A DNA stretch of 15,330 nucleotides from JBBTXM01 sp038062255 (GTDB lineage Bacteria > Patescibacteriota > Minisyncoccia > UBA11713 > 2-01-FULL-45-33), in assembly GCA_038062255.1 (NCBI GenBank), contig JBBTXM010000012.1, forward strand, positions 1 to 15,330, in the 5' to 3' direction. A program made the translations under genes and the position numbers. Below are positions 1 to 7,234 of this stretch, piece by piece; positions within the stretch are counted from its first letter, which is position 1, and every line of letters starts with the position of its first letter. The notes beneath the pieces were generated by a model. That model saw only the letters and a program-made list of their open reading frames with translations, searched no databases and had not been told where the DNA came from.

Positions 1-14
1 CTTTTAACCCGGTT

Positions 15-29
15 TTTGGTATAACCAAA
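15..29 (+). promoter_or_regulatory. Palindrome over an extended -10, upstream of the Clp ATPase gene
   Basis: TTTGGT-ATA-ACCAAA is a 6-bp inverted repeat with a 3-nt centre. It contains TGGTATAAC, which reads as a TGn-extended -10 (hexamer 20-25). This predicts a transcript start near 32 and a leader of about 38 nt before the ATG at 70. A palindrome centred on a -10 is a plausible operator, but no regulator is visible and the window starts only 14 bases upstream, so a -35 cannot be assessed. Confidence 0.35.
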
Positions 30-58
30 CTAGAAGATTTTTGAATCCGGCCTGGATT

Positions 59-64
59 GGAGGT
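59..64 (+). promoter_or_regulatory. Strong Shine-Dalgarno for the Clp ATPase gene
   Basis: GGAGGT lies 5 nt before the ATG at 70 and fixes that start. It is one of few strong Shine-Dalgarno sequences in the window. Confidence 0.75.
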
Positions 65-69
65 GCAAT

Positions 70-1153
70 ATGACGCCCAAGCCGTACAAACACGAAGAGA
101 CCTTGCTTGACCCAGAATTAAGAAGCGATGAAGTTATGGACTTTGAAAAACGGCTTTTGGGAAAAATCATAGGCCAAGACAGAGCTGTCCGCAGAATTGT
201 AAACATGTATCAGATCTACATGGCGGGCATGGCTATGCCAAACCGCCCAATCGGCAACTTGTTTTTTTGGGGCCAACGGGCTCCGGAAAAACAAGAGTCG
301 TTGAAGCGTCGGCAGAAATTCTGTTCGGAAATCCGCGAGCTTTTGTCGAAATTGACTGCGCTGAATTCCAGCACAGCCACGAAATCGCAAAGCTTATAGG
401 TTCTCCTCCGGGATACTTGGGCCATCGCGAAACCCCCCCATTGCTTACGCAGGAGGCTATCGACCAGCACCAAACCGACAAATGTAAAATAAATTTTCTT
501 TTATTTGATGAGATAGAAAAGCCAATGAAGCTCTTTGGCAATTACTTTTGGGAATTTTGGATAAAGCCACTTTAACGCTTGGCAACAATCGAAAAGTAGA
601 TTTGTCCCGGTGCGTTGTTTTTATGACATCAAATCTTGGAGCAGTGGAAATGAACGAAATGCTAAGCGGAGGCATTGGATTTGTTTCTGGAATTAAACAA
701 ATTGAAGAAAATTTAGCATCCATTGACCAACAAATTTACCGCATGGCGCTTGGTGTGGTTAAGCGAAAATTTTCTCCGGAATTTATGAATAGAATCGACA
801 GGGTTGTCGTGTTCCGAACACTCACCCACCAGCATTTGCGGCAAGTATTAGATTTAGAGTTAAACGAAGTCCAAAACCGCATTATAGCTTCGCAGTCGGA
901 CAGACAATTTATTTTTAGATGCACAAACGCGACAAAAGATTTTTTGCTCAAAGAAGGCACGGATTTAAAATACGGAGCCAGACACCTCAAGCGCGCTATT
1001 GAACGCCACCTTGTATATCCGCTTTCTAACCTTATCGCCACCGGCCAAACCGGGCTGGGCGATATAATTAAAATCGATTTTGACGAATCCAAAGAAAAAT
1101 TAAAATTTTCAAAAGAAAAGGCAATACCTAGTTTTTCCATGGAACGAAAATAA
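70..1153 (+). CDS. Single-ring Clp-family AAA+ unfoldase (ClpA/ClpC D2-type), frame broken twice
   Basis: ATP-driven unfoldase, probably the partner of ClpP encoded two genes downstream. The frame is broken twice, each time by one missing base in a homopolymer: the T7 run at 262-268 and the A4 run at 517-520. Adding one T and one A gives a continuous 361-residue protein. It then shows Walker A GPTGSGKT (68-75), aromatic pore loop GYLG (115-118), Walker B LLFDEIEK (about 144-151), sensor 1 TSN (187-189), an IGF tripeptide (203-205), arginine finger in FMNRID (R242) and sensor 2 YGAR (302-305). IGF sits between sensor 1 and the arginine finger, where ClpA and ClpC carry their ClpP-docking loop and where ClpB has none. 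There is no N-domain, D1 ring or ClpX zinc domain, so the protein corresponds to the D2 ring alone. The start at 70 has a strong Shine-Dalgarno. Because all motifs survive, sequencing or assembly indels are likelier than gene decay. Confidence 0.8.
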
Positions 1154-1160
1154 AAAATCT

Positions 1161-1186
1161 ACCCCTCCCTGTTTAAGGGGAGGGGT
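1161..1186 (+). repeat. C-rich palindromic hairpin between the clp gene and tig
   Basis: The arms ACCCCTCCC (1161-1169) and GGGAGGGGT (1178-1186) form a 9-bp stem, extendable by a T-G pair. No T-tract follows, so it is a weak terminator candidate. It resembles the C-rich hairpins near 11554, 13268 and 13665 and may be a short member of that repeat family. Its right arm supplies GGAGGGG, placed correctly as a Shine-Dalgarno for the ATG at 1189. Confidence 0.6.
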
Positions 1187-1205
1187 TTATGCTAAGGTAA
1201 CGAAA

Positions 1206-2144
1206 ATGGAGTGGAAAATCTCAATTGAACCTGGTAAATTCGAAGAATATTATAAAAAAGCTCTTTCGCAAATAAAGAGAGGGTTTGAACTGCCGGGGTT
1301 TAGACCCGGAACCGTGCCGGAAAAAGTTATTGAAGAAAAAATCGGGGAAAGTAGAATTTTGGAAGAAGCTGCGGAACTCGCCATAAAAGACGAGTGGGCC
1401 AAAATACTCCGAGAGCTCGATTACAAAGGCATCGAAGCTATAGGCCGCCCGGAAGTCACAATAACAAAAATAGCACGGAAAAATTCGCTTGAGTTTAAGA
1501 TACAAGCATCGGTTATCGATAAAATAAACCTGCCGGAATACAAAAAAATCTCAAAAGAAGTTCTGGGCGAGAAAAAAAACATAGAAGCAACAGAAGAAGA
1601 AATAAACAAAGCGTTGGAATACATAAAGAAAAACTCTAAAGACAACCACGCGCATACGGAAGAGGAGCTAAGAAACGCAATCAAGGAAAACATGCAAAAA
1701 GAAAAGGAAATTAGGCAAAAAAGCGAACTTCGCATGAAAATTCTTGATGAAATAAGCAAAAAAACAAAGGCGGACTTGCCCGAAATTTTGATTGAATCGG
1801 AACTTAACCGAATGATAGCCGAATACCAATCGAGTGTTTCGGATATGGGAATAAAATGGGAAGATTATTTGAAATCGCTAAAAGACGTGAAATCCGAAGA
1901 AGACTTGAGAAAAAATTGGCGGGAAAACGCCCAAAAAAGAGCCAAATACGGACTTGTGATGCGCGAGATAGCAAAAAAAGAAAATTTGGTCCCGTCAAAA
2001 GAATTTCTAGAAAAAGAATCCGACGAGTTTCTCCGAAAAATGACCGATGAAGAACGAAAAAAAGTCTCCAAAGAAAACGTAAAGGAATACCTTTTCGGAA
2101 GAATCAGAAACGAAATGGTATTTGATTTTCTCGAAAAACAATGA
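1206..2144 (+). CDS. tig: Trigger factor lacking the PPIase domain
   Basis: Ribosome-associated chaperone that meets nascent chains at the exit tunnel. The 312 residues include the ribosome-docking signature GFRPGTVP (about 31-38), matching the GFRxGKxP loop of trigger factors, and then a long helical charged C-terminal chaperone region. Trigger factor is usually about 430 residues. The shortfall of about 100 matches the FKBP-type PPIase domain, which is not seen between the N-terminal domain and the helical arms (around residues 135-155). The following clpP is a classic tig-clpP neighbour. The start is uncertain. ATG 1206 lacks a good Shine-Dalgarno and omits the family's first beta-strand. 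ATG 1189 has a strong Shine-Dalgarno but reaches a stop after three codons. One extra A in CTAAGG would join them and give the N-terminus MLKVTKMEW. Confidence 0.88.
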   Translation: MEWKISIEPGKFEEYYKKALSQIKRGFELPGFRPGTVPEKVIEEKIGESRILEEAAELAIKDEWAKILRELDYKGIEAIGRPEVTITKIARKNSLEFKIQASVIDKINLPEYKKISKEVLGEKKNIEATEEEINKALEYIKKNSKDNHAHTEEELRNAIKENMQKEKEIRQKSELRMKILDEISKKTKADLPEILIESELNRMIAEYQSSVSDMGIKWEDYLKSLKDVKSEEDLRKNWRENAQKRAKYGLVMREIAKKENLVPSKEFLEKESDEFLRKMTDEERKKVSKENVKEYLFGRIRNEMVFDFLEKQ

Positions 2145-2170
2145 TATTTTAAAATTAAAGAACAAATGCC

Positions 2171-2806
2171 ATGGATGAATACAATACTTATTTAATACCT
2201 ACGGTTATCGAAAAAGAGGGCTACGGAGAAAGAGCCTATGATATTTACTCGCGCCTTTTAAAAGACAGAATCGTATTTTTGGGCGGGCCGATAATCGACC
2301 CAGTGGCAAATACGGTAATCGCCCAGTTTTTGTTTTTGGAATTGCAGGATCCTAAAAAGGACATTTACTTATATATAAACTCCCCTGGCGGTTCAGTATC
2401 CGCCACTTTGGCGATTTACGACACCATGCAGCATATAAAACCGGACGTCGCCACTCTTTGTGTTGGTTTTGCTGCTTCTGGAGCCGCCATACTTTTGGCC
2501 GGAGGAGCGCCTAAAAAAAGATTCGCCCTGCCAAACTCCGAAGTTATGATTCACCAAGTTCTCGGAGGCACGGAGGGGCAAGCAAGCGATATAGCAACTG
2601 ACGCAAAGCACATAGTCCACGTAAAAGAAAAAATAAGCAAAATTTTGGCGCACCACACCAAACAGCCGCTGGACCAAATCGAGCACGACACCGACCGCAA
2701 TTTCTACATGGACGCTTCCGACGCCAAAAAATACGGAATCGTAGACGAAATAGTAAAATCAAAAAATAACATTGGCCCCGTTAGAAATTCTAAGAAATCT
2801 TCTTAA
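2171..2806 (+). CDS. clpP: ATP-dependent Clp protease proteolytic subunit ClpP
   Basis: Serine peptidase subunit of the Clp degradation barrel; 211 residues, normal family length. The family blocks RAYDIYSRLL, KDIYLYINSPGG and LPNSEVMIHQ are present. The nucleophile is Ser103 in AASGA and the base is His128 in MIHQ. At the third triad position, aligned to E. coli Asp185 (DTERD), this protein has Asn177 (DTDRN). Listeria ClpP1 is a known ClpP with an Asn triad, so a change in activity or oligomer dependence is possible rather than certain. Its likely partner is the IGF-loop ATPase at 70-1153. The 3' end overlaps the convergent gpmI gene by 17 bp, leaving no room for a dedicated terminator. No strong Shine-Dalgarno precedes ATG 2171. 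Confidence 0.95.
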   Translation: MDEYNTYLIPTVIEKEGYGERAYDIYSRLLKDRIVFLGGPIIDPVANTVIAQFLFLELQDPKKDIYLYINSPGGSVSATLAIYDTMQHIKPDVATLCVGFAASGAAILLAGGAPKKRFALPNSEVMIHQVLGGTEGQASDIATDAKHIVHVKEKISKILAHHTKQPLDQIEHDTDRNFYMDASDAKKYGIVDEIVKSKNNIGPVRNSKKSS

Positions 2807-4331
2807 GCAAATTTATCCCTGTCATATCCGGATGCCTCGAAAGGCCCAATAACTCTAAAATGGTCGGAGCAACATCTGTGAGAACGCCCTTGGTTTCTTC
2901 GTATTTTTTGCGGATTTCTTCATCGCTTCGCGGAGTTTTTAGTTTAAATTCATTTGCAACCACAAAAAATGGTACAGGGTTTAAATTGTGCTTAGTACGC
3001 AACTCTCCGGAACGGGAGTAAATCTTTTCTTCAGCATTTCCATGGTCCGCAGTTACAATGGCAGCTCCCCCAGCATCCAAAACACTCGAGACTAGCCTGC
3101 CAACGCAAAAGTCCAAAAACTCTAAAGCCTTTACCGTGGCTTTAAAATTTCCTGTGTGCCCAACCGTGTCGCCATTGGCGAAATTGACCAAAACAAAATC
3201 ATACTTGGCAAAGTTTTCTAAAACGTAGTCTGTTATTTTTCCAGCTGACATCTCCGGAACCTCGTCGAAATTTTTGACTTTCGGAGAGTCTACGAGAACC
3301 CTATCCTCGCCTGAAAAAGAATTTTCCTTTCCGCCATTGAAAAAATAGGTAACGTGCGCGTATTTTTCTGTCTCTGCAATTTTTAGCTGGCGCAAACCTT
3401 TTTCGGAAAGTATTCTTGAAACCGGCCAAAACGCGGGCGTGGCCGGAAACGCAACTTTCACAGGCAAACCTTTTTCGTATTCTGTCATGGTAGCGATGAA
3501 TAATTCTTCTGTTTTAGATATAGCCGACACAATCTCTCTCATGCTGTCTTCGCGGAAATTGTAAAAAATAACCGAATCTCGACGCTTTATCCTGCCCTCT
3601 CCCCCGCGAAGCGAAGCTGGTTCTATAAATTCATCGGTTTTTCCGGAGGCATAGGAATCTTTTATGTACGAAACTGGGGATTCAAACTCCATTGCCGAAC
3701 CGTCTAATACGCATTTTTTGGCTTTTTCAATTTTGTCCCAATTTTTATCTCTATCCATAGCAAAATCGCGCCCCATTACGGAAGCTATTTTTGCGAAAGA
3801 ATAATTTTTCGCCAAGTTTTCATCTAACTTTTTAAGATAAGAAACCGCCTCATCTTTTGGAGAGTCTCTTCCGTCGGTAAAAAGGTGCAGATAGACACTG
3901 GCTAGACCTTCGTTTTTGCAAAAGTCCAAGAGCGCGTAAAGATGCTCGGCATAAGCGTGCACGGAGCCAGACGAAAAAAGGCCCAGAATATGCAATGACC
4001 CGTTATTTTGTTTGGCAAAGTTAGATGCATCCAAAAAAGCGGGATTTTTGAAAAAAGAACCTATGCGGATTGAAGAAATAATCCTCGGAAGATGGTGCAA
4101 TAAAATTTTGCCGGCCCCCATTGTAAGGTGCCCTACTTCAGAATTGCCTTCTTCGCCCCAAGGCAAACCTACCGCAAGTCCGGAGGCCTGCAGAGTCGTA
4201 AAAGGAAAAAATTTTTCCAAATTTTTAAAAGTCGGGGTGTTCGCGTACTTCCAGGTGGACTGCGGGTTTTTGGGATTTACCCCAACTCCGTCGAGCACAC
4301 AAAGAACAACCGGTTTGTACCTTTTGACCAT
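2790..4331 (-). CDS. gpmI: 2,3-bisphosphoglycerate-independent phosphoglycerate mutase
   Basis: Interconverts 3- and 2-phosphoglycerate in glycolysis, using two metal ions and a phosphoserine intermediate. It has 513 residues, full family length. The N-terminal metal ligand lies in VLDGVG (Asp14) and the catalytic serine is Ser64 in GNSEVGHLTMG. The C-terminal alkaline-phosphatase-fold metal motifs are NFANGDTVGHTG, TADHGNAEE and KHNLNPVPF. The start at 4331 (ATG) has no clear Shine-Dalgarno. Divergent to the first toxin module (70-nt gap) and convergent with clpP, so it is transcribed on its own. Confidence 0.96.
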   Translation of the reverse strand: MVKRYKPVVLCVLDGVGVNPKNPQSTWKYANTPTFKNLEKFFPFTTLQASGLAVGLPWGEEGNSEVGHLTMGAGKILLHHLPRIISSIRIGSFFKNPAFLDASNFAKQNNGSLHILGLFSSGSVHAYAEHLYALLDFCKNEGLASVYLHLFTDGRDSPKDEAVSYLKKLDENLAKNYSFAKIASVMGRDFAMDRDKNWDKIEKAKKCVLDGSAMEFESPVSYIKDSYASGKTDEFIEPASLRGGEGRIKRRDSVIFYNFREDSMREIVSAISKTEELFIATMTEYEKGLPVKVAFPATPAFWPVSRILSEKGLRQLKIAETEKYAHVTYFFNGGKENSFSGEDRVLVDSPKVKNFDEVPEMSAGKITDYVLENFAKYDFVLVNFANGDTVGHTGNFKATVKALEFLDFCVGRLVSSVLDAGGAAIVTADHGNAEEKIYSRSGELRTKHNLNPVPFFVVANEFKLKTPRSDEEIRKKYEETKGVLTDVAPTILELLGLSRHPDMTGINLLKKIS

Positions 4332-4386
4332 AGAGAAATTTTAACACATACAGGCACACAGCGAGCTTTTCTTTTGTAGTATGCCA

Positions 4387-4395
4387 TGATAAAAT
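4387..4395 (+). promoter_or_regulatory. Extended -10 promoter, leaderless, of the first toxin module
   Basis: TGATAAAAT is a TGn-extended -10 whose hexamer (4390-4395) ends 6 nt before the ATG at 4402. Transcription would start at or within a base of the ATG. No good -35 is visible. The same spacing recurs at 6970, 8078 and 14424. Confidence 0.55.
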
Positions 4396-4401
4396 TAAGC
4401 T

Positions 4402-4596
4402 ATGACTAGCGAAACTTTGATTAAAAAAATTCCACAACAGCTAAAAGCTGCTATCTCGCAAGAAATAATGGCTGTTTTGGAAGATCCTGATTTTGGTTTG
4501 GGACTAAGCACTTATGCCAAAAAACGCCTTTTGACGGCACGAAAAAGCCGAGCCAAGACTATTCCATTTTCAGAAATTAAAAAAAAATATTTATAA
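4402..4596 (+). CDS. Small antitoxin-like protein, first toxin-antitoxin module
   Basis: A 64-residue basic protein placed 3 nt before a RelE/ParE-like toxin gene, the usual antitoxin-then-toxin order. The N-terminal half reads as helical. A tail rich in Lys and Arg (KKRLLTARKSRAKTIPFSEIKKKYL-like, 40-64) could be the part that wraps the toxin. I do not recognise a named antitoxin family or a clear ribbon-helix-helix or AbrB fold. The antitoxin role is inferred from size, order and spacing. It lacks a Shine-Dalgarno and is preceded by a -10 at 6 nt, so it is probably translated from a leaderless mRNA. Confidence 0.65.
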   Translation: MTSETLIKKIPQQLKAAISQEIMAVLEDPDFGLGLSTYAKKRLLTARKSRAKTIPFSEIKKKYL

Positions 4597-4599
4597 ATC

Positions 4600-4869
4600 A
4601 TGTCAAAATGGTCTTTGGAATTTGAGCCAAAAGCTGAAAAAGATTTGGCGCAACTAGACAAAGCAGTACGAGCAAGAGTTTTAGAAAAACTTGACTGGCT
4701 TTTAGAAAATTTTGACTCTTTATTTCCTATCCCTCTCCATAACGAATGGAGGGATTTTTATAAGCTAAGAGTCGGAGACTATCGAATCGCCTATCAAATT
4801 AATTGGAAAAATAATTCTATCAAGGTTTGTTACATAGACAATAGAAACAAAATCTATAAAAGAAAATGA
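4600..4869 (+). CDS. RelE/ParE-family toxin, first module
   Basis: An 89-residue protein with the RelE/ParE superfamily pattern: an N-terminal strand WSLEFEPKAEKDLAQLD, two helices, then the strands YKLRVGDYRIAYQI and KVCYIDNRNKIYKRK. The LRVGDYRIAYQ core and a basic end are typical of RelE-type toxins, many of which cut mRNA in the ribosomal A site. ParE relatives instead act on gyrase, and sequence alone does not separate the two here. It follows the antitoxin-like gene after 3 nt and ends in TGA. The rny promoter begins 5 nt later. Confidence 0.82.
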   Translation: MSKWSLEFEPKAEKDLAQLDKAVRARVLEKLDWLLENFDSLFPIPLHNEWRDFYKLRVGDYRIAYQINWKNNSIKVCYIDNRNKIYKRK

Positions 4870-4873
4870 GACC

Positions 4874-4902
4874 TTGACTCACGAAATCGCATTTGATAGT
4901 AT
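4874..4902 (+). promoter_or_regulatory. Promoter of rny
   Basis: TTGACT (4874-4879), a 17-nt spacer, then TAGTAT (4897-4902). Predicted start near 4909, giving a leader of about 34 nt before the ATG at 4943. The -35 lies just after the toxin stop codon, so rny need not depend on the toxin transcript. Confidence 0.6.
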
Positions 4903-4942
4903 AAGGACATCGAATTTATGAATTTAATTTCGCAAAAAAATT

Positions 4943-6475
4943 ATGTTAGATATATCACCGACTTTAATAAAGGCGGCTATTGCGGTCGCCGGGGGAACGG
5001 TTTTGGGCTACTTTCTGCGCCAACTTATAGCCCATCAACGGCGCGAGGAATATGAACTAAAGGGAAAGCAAATACTTTTAGACGCAAAAGAGTCCGTCCA
5101 AAAAACCCTGGATAGCGCGAAAGCAGACGCGGAAAAAATACTAAGGGAGGCAAAAGAAGAACAAAAAGAACGAGAAAAAGACCTTCGCAAACTCGAAGAA
5201 CGGATTTCCGCAAAAGACGAGGCGATAGAAGCCCGGTCTTTAGCCATAACTAAAAACGAAAACAAGCTTAAAGAAAATCTCGAAAAAATAACCGCCAAAG
5301 AAGCAGAGCTGGAAAATCTCAAAAATCAGGAAAAAGAAAAATTAGAAAAAGTAGCAGGGCTCACAGAAGCCGAAGCCAAAAAACAACTTATTGAAAACCT
5401 GGAAAAAAGGAGTGAATCAGACCTTCTAGGAAGAATGCAGAAATTGGAGCTCTTTGCCGCTGAAACTTTGGATAGAAAAGCCAAAGATATTTTGGCCACA
5501 GCCATCCAAAGAATAGCATCGGCAACCACTTCGGAAGTCAGCGTAACATCGGTCGCCATACCATCAGACGATATCAAGGGAAAAATCATAGGAAAAGAGG
5601 GCCGAAATATCCGCGCCCTTGAACGAGCGGCTGGAGTTGAAATAGTGGTTGACGACACTCCTGGAGTAATTTTAATTTCGAGCTTCGACCCGGTCCGCAG
5701 GCAAATCGCGCGAGTGGCGCTTGAAAACCTGATACACGACGGCCGAATACAGCCGGCTAAAATCGAGGAAACGGTGGAAAAAGCCAGGCTCGAGATAGAA
5801 AAAATGATAAAAGAAGCCGGAGAAAAAGCGGCGTACGAAGTGGGAATTTTGGATATAGACCCAAGGCTTTTGATGCTTTTAGGGCGCCTTAAATTCAGAA
5901 CATCCTACGGGCAAAACGTAATGCAACACTCGATTGAAATGACGCATGTCGCCGGAATTTTGGCATCCGAACTTGGAGGCGACGTTGCTATCGCCAAAAA
6001 AGGAGCGCTGCTCCACGACATTGGAAAAGCCGTGGACCACGAAATACAAGGAACTCATGTTGAAATCGGTAGAAGAATTTTGCAAAAATTCGGAGTGGAT
6101 CACCGCGTAATCCAAGCGATGCAATCGCACCATGAAGAATATCCTTACGAAACACTTGAATCTATAATCGTTCAAACAGCTGACGCAATTTCCGCTTCAC
6201 GGCCGGGCGCGCGAAGAGATACGGTAGAAAATTATCTCAAGAGGCTTGAGGACTTGGAGGGAATCGCCACATCATTCCCGCACGTGGATAAAGCTTACGC
6301 GATTCAAGCGGGCCGTGAAATTCGCGTATTCGTAACTCCGGACAATGTTTCGGATTTGGAAGCCAAAAAAATGGCCCGTGACATCGCGGATCGAATAGAG
6401 GGCGAACTAAAATATCCGGGAGAAATCAAGGTGAACGTTATCCGCGAAATGCGAGCGATTGAATATGCTAGATAA
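4943..6475 (+). CDS. rny: Ribonuclease Y
   Basis: Membrane-anchored endoribonuclease that starts bulk mRNA decay. The 510 residues have the full family layout: an N-terminal hydrophobic anchor (about 8-24, AAIAVAGGTVLGYF), a long charged coiled coil (about 30-160), a KH RNA-binding domain with IIGKEGRNIRALE (215-227), and an HD catalytic domain with the metal pair in LLHDIGK (His358-Asp359). The C-terminus ends REMRAIEYAR. The next in-frame stop upstream is 4925, so ATG 4943 is the only good start; it has no Shine-Dalgarno. The last 111 bp recur at 7496-7606, evidence of a recombination event at this 3' end. PNPase and an NYN nuclease are encoded nearby on the other strand. Confidence 0.96.
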   Translation: MLDISPTLIKAAIAVAGGTVLGYFLRQLIAHQRREEYELKGKQILLDAKESVQKTLDSAKADAEKILREAKEEQKEREKDLRKLEERISAKDEAIEARSLAITKNENKLKENLEKITAKEAELENLKNQEKEKLEKVAGLTEAEAKKQLIENLEKRSESDLLGRMQKLELFAAETLDRKAKDILATAIQRIASATTSEVSVTSVAIPSDDIKGKIIGKEGRNIRALERAAGVEIVVDDTPGVILISSFDPVRRQIARVALENLIHDGRIQPAKIEETVEKARLEIEKMIKEAGEKAAYEVGILDIDPRLLMLLGRLKFRTSYGQNVMQHSIEMTHVAGILASELGGDVAIAKKGALLHDIGKAVDHEIQGTHVEIGRRILQKFGVDHRVIQAMQSHHEEYPYETLESIIVQTADAISASRPGARRDTVENYLKRLEDLEGIATSFPHVDKAYAIQAGREIRVFVTPDNVSDLEAKKMARDIADRIEGELKYPGEIKVNVIREMRAIEYAR

Positions 6476-6476
6476 T
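6365..6476 (+). repeat. Direct repeat, left copy (3' end of rny)
   Basis: The last 111 bases of rny plus one flanking T recur at 7496-7607, an offset of 1131 bp. The first ~83 bases are identical. The final 27 differ at five positions, all synonymous third-base transitions, so both copies encode the same end, VIREMRAIEYAR-stop. Confidence 0.95.
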
Positions 6477-6481
6477 ATATT
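6476..6481 (+). promoter_or_regulatory. Possible -10 just after rny
   Basis: TATATT ends 5 nt before the ATG at 6487. It starts where the left repeat copy stops matching the right one. Weak evidence, with no -35. Confidence 0.25.
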
Positions 6482-6486
6482 AAAGA

Positions 6487-6699
6487 ATGAAAAAAGATAT
6501 CAAAAAATATAGAAAAATTCATAATGATTTCCGCGAGGCAGAAAAAAACTATCAAGAATATTTTGAACAATTTTTTGGAAGCAGAAAAAAGAACGTCCAA
6601 ACATTAAATACGCAGAAACTAAAAAGACTTTACGAATTAAATAGGTTATTAGTAATAACAAGGAAAAGGCTCTTAAATTTTTTACTAAAAAATCATTGA
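6487..6699 (+). CDS. Small basic hypothetical protein
   Basis: A 70-residue protein rich in Lys and Arg, predicted mostly helical, from MKKDIKKYRKIHNDFREAEKN to RLLNFLLKNH. I do not recognise a family. It starts 12 nt after the rny stop and lies between the two copies of the rny 3' end, so it belongs to the acquired segment. It could be expressed from rny read-through or from a weak -10 at 6476. Absence of a known domain leaves its coding status only moderately supported. Confidence 0.5.
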   Translation: MKKDIKKYRKIHNDFREAEKNYQEYFEQFFGSRKKNVQTLNTQKLKRLYELNRLLVITRKRLLNFLLKNH

Positions 6700-6703
6700 A
6701 TCT

Positions 6704-6913
6704 ATGGACCCGTGGATGAACTTTTTAAAAGAATTTGCCAAAGCATTATGGGGAATAGTCACAATTGCCAGCGTTTTTATTCTTGTTAGGTTTTCAACTC
6801 AAAAATTTCTCCCTAAACAATTGTTGTTTTGCAAAAAACGGTGGTTTATAATTAGTGTTTTAGTGTGGTGGTTTTTGAGCTTGTTGTTCATTGCTGAACT
6901 AGAAATTTTTTAA
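6704..6913 (+). CDS. Small two-pass membrane protein, hypothetical
   Basis: A 69-residue protein with two hydrophobic segments (about 12-30, LWGIVTIASVFILVRF; and about 47-66, WFIISVLVWWFLSLLFIA) separated by a short basic loop (FLPKQLLFCKKR). The loop charge suggests it faces the cytoplasm. No family recognised. It follows the previous small gene after 4 nt and lies inside the segment bracketed by the rny repeats, ahead of the second toxin module. Confidence 0.5.
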   Translation: MDPWMNFLKEFAKALWGIVTIASVFILVRFSTQKFLPKQLLFCKKRWFIISVLVWWFLSLLFIAELEIF

Positions 6914-6942
6914 TGATACTGGAAAAATTAGCACAGTTTCAA

Positions 6943-6970
6943 TTGCAAAAACTAGAAATTTAGATATAAT
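6943..6970 (+). promoter_or_regulatory. Leaderless promoter of the second toxin module
   Basis: TTGCAA (6943-6948), a 16-nt spacer, then consensus TATAAT (6965-6970), ending 6 nt before the ATG at 6977. Transcription is predicted to begin at the start codon. There is no Shine-Dalgarno. Confidence 0.7.
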
Positions 6971-6976
6971 ACAAAT

Positions 6977-7204
6977 ATGACTACTGCAACGCTTCAACGA
7001 GAAATAAATGAAGTCAAAAAAACTCAAAAACGGCTTGAGTTAGAATTAAATACTATTAAAAAAATCATTGACGAACACGCTTTCGAAGAAATACGGCCAG
7101 AATACTTAAAAAAACTGGACAAAATAAGCGCTGAAATAAACAAAGGCAAAGGAATTAAATTTTCTTCTCAAAAAGAACTCAAAAACTACTTCAAAAACTT
7201 ATAG
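6977..7204 (+). CDS. Coiled-coil antitoxin-like protein, second module
   Basis: A 75-residue protein. Residues 1-35 have a strong coiled-coil heptad character (LQREINEVKKTQKRLELELNT), followed by a second helix and a C-terminal region, GIKFSSQKELKNYFKNL. It lies 30 nt upstream of a RelE-like toxin gene, which supports an antitoxin role. The coiled coil may give dimerisation. No DNA-binding motif is recognised. Own leaderless promoter with consensus TATAAT. The module lies within the segment bracketed by the duplicated rny 3' end. Confidence 0.65.
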   Translation: MTTATLQREINEVKKTQKRLELELNTIKKIIDEHAFEEIRPEYLKKLDKISAEINKGKGIKFSSQKELKNYFKNL

Positions 7205-7234
7205 AATTTTATAGCGTCCGAAGAAAAAGAGAAT

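Noticed and set aside
262..270. Programmed -1 frameshift at the T7 run of the Clp ATPase gene
   Set aside because: The run is slip-prone, but no proper heptamer or downstream structure is seen, and a second shift at an A4 run with no slippery heptamer is also needed. Two programmed shifts are unlikely; missing bases are simpler.
1161..1186. Intrinsic terminator after the Clp ATPase gene
   Set aside because: Only GTTTAT follows the stem. Its use as a Shine-Dalgarno source and its match to the repeat family explain it better.
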